The position numbers were made by a program, and so were the translations under genes. The notes beneath the pieces are model-generated. The model worked only from the letters and a program-made list of their open reading frames with translations, was not told the DNA's origin and ran no database searches. Shown piece after piece: positions 6,172 through 11,499 of a stretch of 11,499 nt of DNA (positions are counted from its first letter, which is position 1; each line of letters opens with the position of its first letter). This stretch comes from Firmicutes bacterium AM55-24TS (GTDB taxonomy: Bacteria > Bacillota > Clostridia > UBA1381), in NCBI GenBank assembly GCA_003460745.1, contig QTVU01000067.1, positions 1-11,499 on the forward strand. The letters run 5' to 3'.

Positions 6172-6804
6172 ATGAAATGTGAAAATTGTGGATTTGAATT
6201 GATAAACGACGAAGAATTTTGCGGTAATTGTGGTACAAAAGTATTGAAAGAAACTCCAAAAGGAAAATTTTGCAGTAAATGTGGGGCGCTGATAAATGGT
6301 GATAACAAATTTTGTGCAAATTGCGGAGCTATTCTTGAGAGCAATATTGTAGATAAAACAAACCAAACTGAAGTGAAGAACGAAATAAAGAAATATTCGG
6401 GAAGAAAATGGTTTATAAAATTTCCGTATAAAACTATTGAAACTGATGTTGATTTTCAAGCAAAGCAAATAAAATTTCAACAAGGAAGCGGTTTTGTAAC
6501 TATAAAAAATAAGGTTAGTACAGTTATTGACTATGATTCAATTTATAATGTTGAAACAAAAAATAAAATGAGTACACCAAACCTAATATTTTCGATTATT
6601 ATTGCATTAGTAGCGATTATAACAGGAGAATGGATTGCATTGATTATTATTCCGTTTGCTTTATTTATGGGAAGAACTGCTGAAACCATAATTACATATT
6701 CCGGAGGTACATATACAGTTCCGATAGAGTGGAAATCAGATGCAGAACAGTTGGCTGTAATGATTAATGCAGCTGTAATGGCAATTAAAAATAAAAAAAA
6801 TTAA
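6172..6804 (+). CDS. Zinc-ribbon membrane protein 2, PH-like with two membrane helices
   Basis: A 210-residue protein starting at the ATG at 6172, set by AAGGAG (6156-6161); an upstream in-frame TTG at 6142 would overlap the previous gene and has no ribosome site. It carries two zinc ribbons in a row (C3/C6/C17/C20 and C34/C37/C48/C51). After a charged linker comes a strand-rich part (about 85-130: KTIETDVDFQAKQIKFQQGSG and on) that resembles a bacterial PH-like domain. It is split by a hydrophobic hairpin of two membrane helices (138-151 and 154-167) before a final strand and helix. Function is unknown; such proteins are expected at the inner face of the membrane. It sits between two other zinc-ribbon genes with 16-base gaps, so all three are probably made together. 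Confidence 0.75.
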   Translation: MKCENCGFELINDEEFCGNCGTKVLKETPKGKFCSKCGALINGDNKFCANCGAILESNIVDKTNQTEVKNEIKKYSGRKWFIKFPYKTIETDVDFQAKQIKFQQGSGFVTIKNKVSTVIDYDSIYNVETKNKMSTPNLIFSIIIALVAIITGEWIALIIIPFALFMGRTAETIITYSGGTYTVPIEWKSDAEQLAVMINAAVMAIKNKKN

Positions 6805-6820
6805 TAGGAGATGAGATAAT

Positions 6821-7681
6821 ATGAAATGTGGTAATTGCGGTCGTGAAGCAAAAGATAACGAAACATTTTGCAGTAATTGCGGACTTAGGTTGACAGGAAA
6901 AAATAATACAAGAAAAATAGGTATTATTATTGGAATTATTATAGCTGTAGCGGGAATAATGATGGCTATAGTTATATCAAACAGTATAGTAAATAATCAA
7001 CGTGTAACAACGCTTTATGATAAAGCAAGTTCAGATTTTTATGATGAAATGGACGATGAAGTCAATATATCCGATAACACAAAGCGAGAAGTTGAAGAAG
7101 TCGTAAACAGTTCAAAGAAATTTTTGGTTTCAACTGATACAAAAAATAATGTAGATAAATTAGAAAAGCTTATGAATCAGTATTTAGCTTTAGAAGAAGC
7201 TGAAACGTCAATTTATAATACAAATGATTACGATAGTGCAAACGATTTGATTGCAAAAATAAATAGAGATGAAATTAAAAATACAAGTAGGTATGAATAT
7301 CTGGTTGAAAGAATTGATTTACACGAAAAAAGAATGGAGAACAAAGAAAAATTAGAAAGCAAATTGCAAGAGCTTTTAAATAGTGAACACTATAACACAT
7401 TATCACAGACATTTGGTTATGGAAGTGTTCAAGGAGTGTGTGGAACGGCAAAATTGGCATCAGAAGTACAGGAGGGAGAAGTATTTGGTTTTGATTTGTG
7501 GTTAACAGATTATTCGGATAATACTTTTAAGTTGCATATAGATACTTCTTCAAGTGATGATTGGCATAATTCGTTGCAAGAGATGTATGCTGCTGTTAAG
7601 GATGGAAGTACAATAGCCATAGCAGCCTTAATTACAGGCTCGCTAAATAAGATATACTCTTATTCGTATTGGGGAATATAG
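6821..7681 (+). CDS. Zinc-ribbon membrane protein 3 with large outer domain
   Basis: A 286-residue protein with an N-terminal zinc ribbon (C3, C6, C17, C20), a single long membrane helix (about 33-57, IGIIIGIIIAVAGIMMAIVI), and an outer part. Residues about 60-190 are charged and likely helical or coiled (repeated K/E heptad-like stretches such as HEKRMENKEKLESKLQELL). The last 85 residues form a small domain with strands (FGFDLWLTDYSDNTFKLHID) and end in SYSYWGI. No enzyme motif is seen. The ATG has TAGGAG ten bases upstream and lies 16 bases after the preceding stop. Function unknown; being third in a set of zinc-ribbon membrane proteins and followed by secreted proteins, a cell-surface role is likely. 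Confidence 0.75.
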   Translation: MKCGNCGREAKDNETFCSNCGLRLTGKNNTRKIGIIIGIIIAVAGIMMAIVISNSIVNNQRVTTLYDKASSDFYDEMDDEVNISDNTKREVEEVVNSSKKFLVSTDTKNNVDKLEKLMNQYLALEEAETSIYNTNDYDSANDLIAKINRDEIKNTSRYEYLVERIDLHEKRMENKEKLESKLQELLNSEHYNTLSQTFGYGSVQGVCGTAKLASEVQEGEVFGFDLWLTDYSDNTFKLHIDTSSSDDWHNSLQEMYAAVKDGSTIAIAALITGSLNKIYSYSYWGI

Positions 7682-7731
7682 TTGGAAATTATTACTGAGA
7701 ATATTAGACGAACAAATATGGAGGAAAACTG

Positions 7732-8535
7732 ATGAAGAAAATAATAGCGGTACTGTTAGCATTAAGCACAGTAATAGCAGAATCAGGAGTGTATGCGGCA
7801 ACGTATGTAAATGGCGAGGACGTCACAAATGAGGTATTTACGACAATATCGAACGATTATACATTATTCCCGGTGCGCTACTTGGGAGAAAAGCTCGGTT
7901 GCGATGTAAGCTGGAATCCGAACGACAAGTGTATCAGCGTAAGCAAGGGAGATACTCACAGAGATTTCTATAACGGAAGTACGGCGGTGTATGACTGGAA
8001 CGGAAACAGCTATAACCTTGTAACAGTACCAAAACTTGTAGACGGAAATACAATGGTACCTGCCGAATTTTATCGCGATAACTTCGGCGTAAGCGTGATA
8101 TGGGACGACGTGACAAGCAGTTTGTTTATCAATTCGGAAGATACATATAATTGGTTGGTTAATACAAATGAGTATCAGAATGCAAAATGGCGTAAAGAAT
8201 CAAAAGCAATGTATGAACAATATATAGGTACATACACATATACTCCGAGTGGTGATTATAGACCGCTGATAGAACTTAATATAACGGAAGCTAATAGTGA
8301 GTATATTGTTGCAAATGCACATAGGCTTCATGGAAAGGGATTTGAGTACAATATCGGTAAAGCAAAAATAGTTGATATGACAGTTGCAGAAACATATGGA
8401 ACATTTGATTGGCAATATAATGGAATGTCAATTCAAAAGAAATATAGATTTCATCTGAATGATTATTGTGTGGTTATGGATATATATGATACTGATAATA
8501 ATCTGGAAGATAGTTATACATTTTTTAAAAATTAA
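7732..8535 (+). CDS. Secreted stalk-domain protein A (copper amine oxidase N-terminal-like)
   Basis: A 267-residue exported protein. A signal peptide (KKIIAVLLALSTVIAESGVYA, cut near A22) is followed by residues 23-150, matching the copper-amine-oxidase N-terminal-like stalk domain of Firmicutes. Two repeats of the usual type are visible: YTLFPVRYLGEKLGCDVSW and MVPAEFYRDNFGVSVIW, each followed by a short strand. The remaining 115 residues (IGTYTYTPSGDYRPLIELNI and on) look like a small beta barrel of lipocalin-like shape, without catalytic motif. The name of the domain does not imply copper or oxidase activity. The ATG follows TGGAGGAAAACTG. It is tandem with a paralogue and probably co-transcribed with the upstream zinc-ribbon genes. 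Secretion and stalk domain are well supported; role unknown. Confidence 0.82.
   Translation: MKKIIAVLLALSTVIAESGVYAATYVNGEDVTNEVFTTISNDYTLFPVRYLGEKLGCDVSWNPNDKCISVSKGDTHRDFYNGSTAVYDWNGNSYNLVTVPKLVDGNTMVPAEFYRDNFGVSVIWDDVTSSLFINSEDTYNWLVNTNEYQNAKWRKESKAMYEQYIGTYTYTPSGDYRPLIELNITEANSEYIVANAHRLHGKGFEYNIGKAKIVDMTVAETYGTFDWQYNGMSIQKKYRFHLNDYCVVMDIYDTDNNLEDSYTFFKN
7784..8178 (+). repeat. First copy of a 395-bp direct repeat (stalk module)
   Basis: This segment aligns without gaps with 8612-9006, an offset of 828 bases. It runs from the end of the signal-peptide coding part to the codons for NTNEYQ. By hand count over 128 aligned codons, 25 codons differ and 22 of these changes are silent. Similarity stops abruptly at the tatcag codon pair; beyond it the two genes do not align. 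Confidence 0.9.
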
Positions 8536-8556
8536 TTAAACAAGGAGGAAAAACAG

Positions 8557-9372
8557 ATGAAAAAAGTATTGGCAGTAGCGGCAATAACCGCGACAATGTT
8601 ATCAGTAGGAACAGGAGCGTATGCGGCAACATATGTAAACGGTGAGGACGTCACAAACGAGGTGTTTACGACAATATCAAACGATTATACATTATTTCCG
8701 GTACGCTATTTGGGAGAGAAGCTTGGTTGTGATGTAAGCTGGAATCCAAACGACAAGTGTATCAGTGTAAGCAAAGGAGATATTCACAGAGATTTCTATA
8801 ACGGAAGTGCGGCAGTGTATGACTGGAACGGAAACAGTTATAATCTTGTAACAGCACCAAAGCTTGTAGACGGAAATACAATGGTACCTGCCGAATTTTA
8901 TCGCGATAACTTCGGCGTAAGTGTGATATGGGACGATGTGACAAGCAGTTTGTTTATCAATTCGGAAGATACATATAACTGGTTGGTTAATACAAATGAG
9001 TATCAGCAGACTAAAAATATAAATCAGACATGGAATGAAATACAAGGATACTATTTTTATGAGGGCGATCCATACACTCAGTCAGTAAATATGCAGTTTA
9101 ATTCCGACGGGACATTCAGTATGAGAACATGGAGAGTAAAGGGTTACGGAACATATACGGTGACAGATGACAGTACAGTGGAAGTGAATTATGATGTATA
9201 TTTTAAAGGCGCAGGGTCAAGAGATTTCCGCTATGATTATTCAACCTATGAACAATATTATTATGCGGGCGGAGGACTATTATTCCCTATAAATGAGGAT
9301 GGTATAACATATGATGGCAACAGATTGTTTGAACATAGAGGCAGCTTTACAGATATACCGGGGCAGGAATAA
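8557..9372 (+). CDS. Secreted stalk-domain protein B, paralogue of A
   Basis: A 271-residue exported protein, 21 bases after gene A and led by AAGGAGGAAAAACAG. It has its own signal peptide (KKVLAVAAITATMLSVGTGAYA, cut near A23) that is not a copy of A's. Residues 24-151 then differ from A in only three positions (T to I, T to A, V to A), carrying the same two stalk repeats. The last 120 residues are unrelated to A at sequence level: IQGYYFYEGDPYTQSVNMQF, then SMRTWRVKGYGTYTVTDDSTVEVN, a strand-rich lipocalin-like pattern rich in Tyr and Gly. It is the last gene before a strong terminator. The pair looks like one fixed module with two different heads. The binding target is unknown. Confidence 0.82.
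   Translation: MKKVLAVAAITATMLSVGTGAYAATYVNGEDVTNEVFTTISNDYTLFPVRYLGEKLGCDVSWNPNDKCISVSKGDIHRDFYNGSAAVYDWNGNSYNLVTAPKLVDGNTMVPAEFYRDNFGVSVIWDDVTSSLFINSEDTYNWLVNTNEYQQTKNINQTWNEIQGYYFYEGDPYTQSVNMQFNSDGTFSMRTWRVKGYGTYTVTDDSTVEVNYDVYFKGAGSRDFRYDYSTYEQYYYAGGGLLFPINEDGITYDGNRLFEHRGSFTDIPGQE
8612..9006 (+). repeat. Second copy of the 395-bp direct repeat (stalk module)
   Basis: Partner of 7784-8178. The copies are about 93 percent identical, and most differences are third-base changes, so this duplication is either old and under strong protein-level constraint or kept alike by gene conversion. Recombination between the copies would delete 828 bases and give one chimeric gene. Confidence 0.9.
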
Positions 9373-9440
9373 ACTAAAAATATACAACCGGGAGAGATAA
9401 TTGAATTAGCACGTGAAAGATAAAATTAAATTATGATTAA

Positions 9441-9475
9441 AAGACCTTTGTTATTTGCAAAGGTCTTATTTTATT
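9441..9475 (+). terminator. Terminator after the stalk operon, just before the recombinase gene
   Basis: AAGACCTTTG (9441-9450) and CAAAGGTCTT (9458-9467) form a perfect 10-bp stem around a seven-base loop, followed by ATTTTATT. The ribosome site of the recombinase gene (GGAGG, 9476-9480) begins right after it, so no room is left for a promoter between. The recombinase is therefore expressed either by read-through or from a promoter upstream of the hairpin that I could not identify. Confidence 0.82.
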
Positions 9476-9487
9476 GGAGGCGAAGTT

Positions 9488-10042
9488 ATGAAGAATTACA
9501 AATTTGGATATGCGAGAGTATCTACGGAGGAGCAGGTACTTGACAGACAGATTGATATGTTATCGGAGTATGGTGTGAATCAGATATACAGTGAGAAGAT
9601 GACCGGAACGAAGCGTAATCGTCCGGAGCTTGAAAAGATGCTTGACAGATTATCGGAGGGAGATACGGTTGTTATAGAATCACTTTCAAGATTAGGTCGT
9701 TCGACGAAAGATTTAATTGAACTTATGGAGCTATTCAATAAGAAGAAAGTCAATCTTGTTTCGCTTAAAGAAAATATAGACACAACTACGGCAACCGGTA
9801 AGCTATTGTTTACATTAATAAGTGCTATAAGTCAATTTGAACGTGACTGTATTGCAGACAGAACAAGAGAAGGACTTTCCGCCGCTCGTGCAAGAGGTCG
9901 AAAAGGCGGCAGACCACCGATAAGCAGTGAATTGATTGACAAGGCAAAAAGACTGTACGATACAAAAGAATATACCATGTCCGAAATTGAAGAACTTACC
10001 GGAGTAAAACGTGCTACTTTATACCGACATTTAAAAAAGTAA
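9488..10042 (+). CDS. Serine recombinase (resolvase/invertase family)
   Basis: A 184-residue small serine recombinase. The N-terminus YARVST holds the catalytic serine S12 and R10; DRQIDML and GTKRNRPELEKMLDRL are typical, and SLSRLGRST supplies the active-site arginines. The long helix SAISQFERDCIADRTREGL leads to the GRKGGRPP minor-groove arm, then a C-terminal HTH (EYTMSEIEELTGVKRATLYRH). It cuts and rejoins DNA as a tetramer at short paired sites, resolving cointegrates or inverting segments. The full catalytic and DNA-binding parts are present, so it should be active. The ATG at 9488 is set by GGAGG seven bases before it; an earlier TTG at 9455 lies in the terminator. The repeat-rich spacer downstream is a candidate site. 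Resolvase and invertase cannot be told apart from sequence alone. Confidence 0.9.
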   Translation: MKNYKFGYARVSTEEQVLDRQIDMLSEYGVNQIYSEKMTGTKRNRPELEKMLDRLSEGDTVVIESLSRLGRSTKDLIELMELFNKKKVNLVSLKENIDTTTATGKLLFTLISAISQFERDCIADRTREGLSAARARGRKGGRPPISSELIDKAKRLYDTKEYTMSEIEELTGVKRATLYRHLKK

Positions 10043-10185
10043 AAATGGGTATGATATTTGCATAAAGGTAGGTTTTTGGGACGTTGATTTTGAGATGAGT
10101 TTTGATACAGAATTAAAGGTTTTGAAATGGGTTTATGATACAATTTCAAAATGTTTCAAAAACGATGGTTTTATATAAGACTATT

Positions 10186-10228
10186 AATCAAGTCATTAAT
10201 CAGCTAAATGATTGATGGCTTGATTTTT
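10186..10228 (+). terminator. Terminator of the recombinase gene
   Basis: Bases 10186-10202 pair with 10209-10225 over 17 positions, two of them G-U, around the loop GCTAAA. The right arm runs into a T tract (10224-10228). The hairpin is AT-rich but long. Its right arm also contains the -35 of the Fic promoter, so the two signals overlap. Confidence 0.6.
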
Positions 10229-10248
10229 GATTGATGGAATGATATAAT
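10220..10248 (+). promoter_or_regulatory. Promoter of the Fic gene with flanking repeats
   Basis: TTGATT (10220-10225) and a perfect TATAAT (10243-10248) are 17 bases apart, with TGA directly before the -10. Two near-copies of TGATTGATGG (10209-10218 and 10228-10237) and an inverted pair CTTGATTT (10219-10226) / AAATCAAG (10250-10257) bracket the promoter. These could be operators, for instance for the HTH of the Fic protein itself. The start point would fall near 10255, giving a very short leader. Confidence 0.65.
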
Positions 10249-10268
10249 CAAATCAAGAGGTGAGAGCA

Positions 10269-11246
10269 TTGACAAACAAACAACCGCCGTTTGAAATAAA
10301 CGAGCGTATCATGGCAGATGTAATAGAGATTGCGGAGCTTGTAGGCAGAGTGAGTGTTACAGATAAAATATCAATGAATCCTACACTGCGACGAACAAAC
10401 AGAATACAAACGATATATTCATCACTTGCGATAGAACAAAATACGCTTGACATAGAACAAGTCACTGCTGTTTTATCGGGCAAACGTGTTATTGCACCGC
10501 CAAAGGATATTGCAGAAGTGCAGAATGCTTATGAAATTTATGATAATATGGATAAGTTGAATCCGTACTCAATAGATGACATTTTAAAAGCTCATAGTGT
10601 CATGGAACGAGGACTTCTTAACGAAGCGGGAGAATTTCGTTCACGTCCTGTCGGAGTGGCTGACAGTGAGGGTAATATACTTCATTTCGGAACTTTGCCG
10701 CAGTATGTACCTAAGCTTATTCAAGAATTACTTGAATGGACGGAAAAAAGTGAAATTCATTTGCTGATTAAAAGCTGCGTATTTCATTATGAATTTGAAC
10801 TTATACATCCGTTCGTAGACGGCAACGGTCGTATGGGAAGATTGTGGCATACGTTGTTGCTTTCAAAATGGAATCCTATATTTGCATGGTTGCCGATAGA
10901 ATCTATAATTCATGATAATCAGAGTGAATATTACAATGCTATCAACGTTTCAAACAATAACGGTAACTCAACGGTATTTATTGAATTTATGTTGTCTGTT
11001 ATTAAACAAGCATTGCAGGAAAGTATAAATGATAAGCCAAAAAATACATCATCAAAAAGTGATTTGAGGTGGAATAAAATTAATGATTACCTTGAAACGC
11101 ATGAGTATATTTTGAACAGTGATGTTCAAAAATTGCTGGGCGTTTCATCAGCTACCGCAACAAGAATATTAGTAGGTTTTATGAAAGACGATAAGCTGAA
11201 ACGAATCAGGATTAAAAGCTGTTGGGGATATGTAACGAGTTTATAA
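10269..11246 (+). CDS. Fic-domain protein with C-terminal winged helix
   Basis: A 325-residue Fic protein. The core motif HPFVDGNGRMGR (180-191) is complete, including the catalytic H180, so it should transfer AMP or a similar group to target hydroxyls. An N-terminal inhibitory-helix motif is present: S52-LAI-E56 followed by QN in place of the usual GN, as in self-inhibited Fic proteins. The C-terminal 75 residues (RWNKINDYLETHEYILNSDV and on) form a winged-helix DNA-binding domain. I place the start at TTG 10269 because AGGTGA (10258-10263) lies five bases before it; GTG 10260 would have almost no leader and no ribosome site. The combination suggests a stand-alone regulator that controls its own promoter rather than a two-gene toxin pair. 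The domain calls are firm, the target unknown. Confidence 0.85.
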   Translation: MTNKQPPFEINERIMADVIEIAELVGRVSVTDKISMNPTLRRTNRIQTIYSSLAIEQNTLDIEQVTAVLSGKRVIAPPKDIAEVQNAYEIYDNMDKLNPYSIDDILKAHSVMERGLLNEAGEFRSRPVGVADSEGNILHFGTLPQYVPKLIQELLEWTEKSEIHLLIKSCVFHYEFELIHPFVDGNGRMGRLWHTLLLSKWNPIFAWLPIESIIHDNQSEYYNAINVSNNNGNSTVFIEFMLSVIKQALQESINDKPKNTSSKSDLRWNKINDYLETHEYILNSDVQKLLGVSSATATRILVGFMKDDKLKRIRIKSCWGYVTSL

Positions 11247-11271
11247 TAATATTAAGAATGGAGCGTAAAAA

Positions 11272-11484
11272 ATGTCAACTGTGAAAGAAACAGAAAATTT
11301 AAAGAGATTGAACTTTAATAAAATGATGGATAGTATTCTTGATGCAATATCAAACGACAGTCAATACGAATTATTTAAAAATTCTTTGCTGTGTGATAAA
11401 GATAATCAATATAGAAAGCAAAGAAAGGCTTTTCATGTGATATTACAAGCTTTTGGTATAGATGAGGATTCTGATATATTTTAA
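11272..11484 (+). CDS. Small protein of unknown function downstream of Fic
   Basis: A 70-residue, charged and mainly helical protein (METENLKRLNFNKMMDSILDAI-like front, acidic end GIDEDSDIF) that I do not recognise. It has no membrane segment, no cysteine pair and no inhibitory S-x-x-x-E-G/N motif, so it does not look like a Fic antitoxin. A ribosome site GGAG (11260-11263) lies eight bases before the ATG and the gap from the Fic stop is 25 bases, which suggests co-transcription. No terminator is seen in the 15 bases left in the window. Confidence 0.6.
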   Translation: MSTVKETENLKRLNFNKMMDSILDAISNDSQYELFKNSLLCDKDNQYRKQRKAFHVILQAFGIDEDSDIF

Positions 11485-11499
11485 AATTAAAAATGAATA

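Larger units (their letters stand above)
10043..10259. other. Spacer with TTTTGA repeats between recombinase and Fic genes
   Basis: No gene is seen in these 217 bases. TTTTGA occurs directly at 10088, 10100 and 10120, and inverted (TCAAAA) at 10146 and 10156. TTTTGAAAT (10120-10128) and ATTTCAAAA (10143-10151) form a 9-bp inverted repeat, and TGATACA occurs at 10103 and 10136. Next to a serine recombinase such an arrangement could be a res-like site, but AT-richness makes chance repeats likely. The right end holds a terminator and the Fic promoter. Confidence 0.45.

Noticed and set aside
7784..9006. Invertible (phase-variable) switch formed by the stalk repeats and the recombinase
   Set aside because: The two copies are direct, not inverted, so recombination would delete rather than invert, and they are coding modules far longer than serine recombinase sites.
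9455..9487. Upstream TTG start for the recombinase
   Set aside because: It would place the first codons inside the terminator loop and its T-rich tail, while ATG 9488 has an ideal GGAGG.
10260..10262. GTG 10260 as the Fic start
   Set aside because: It lies within the ribosome-site sequence, only about five bases after the predicted transcription start; TTG 10269 is better placed.

Overview
The window is AT-rich (roughly one third G+C by eye), uses strong AGGAGG-type ribosome sites, ATA/AGA-rich codon choice, short intergenic gaps and TAA stops. Its proteins (copper-amine-oxidase-like stalk domains, DUF960, amidoligase, zinc-ribbon membrane proteins, Fic) are typical of a gut-type clostridial Firmicute. 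I cannot name a species. No rRNA, tRNA, CRISPR array or transposase is visible. The gene mix (excisionase-like HTH, primase-helicase, RHH protein, serine recombinase, Fic) points to an accessory or integrated-element region rather than core genome.

Left part (1-2703, minus strand): a small excisionase-type HTH gene is followed, after a hairpin terminator/attenuator, by a large fusion of an archaeo-eukaryotic-primase-like domain and a helicase/ATPase. This looks like an element replication module. Divergently (2840-5136, plus strand) lie a DUF960-like gene, an amidoligase with three zinc ribbons, and a class II glutamine amidotransferase. Amidoligase and amidotransferase are translationally coupled and resemble known amide-ligase/amidotransferase pairings. 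The DUF960 gene has an in-frame TAA, yet the family's C-terminal part stays open behind it, and a perfect 15-bp terminator hairpin with a U tract lies inside that tail.

Middle (5225-9475): a minus-strand ribbon-helix-helix gene is divergent from a probable five-gene operon. The operon holds three small proteins with N-terminal zinc ribbons and membrane segments, then two secreted stalk-domain proteins. It starts at a good promoter whose -35 lies in a perfect 9+3+9 palindrome and ends at a strong terminator. The two stalk proteins share a 395-bp near-identical 5' module and have unrelated-looking C-termini.

Right part (9476-11499): a small serine recombinase, a repeat-rich spacer with inverted TTTTGA motifs (possible recombination or regulatory site), a Fic-HTH protein from a compact repeat-flanked promoter, and a small unrecognised gene.

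The points most worth checking are the interrupted DUF960 gene with its internal terminator ahead of the amidoligase pair, and the palindrome-controlled zinc-ribbon/stalk operon with constant and variable protein modules.
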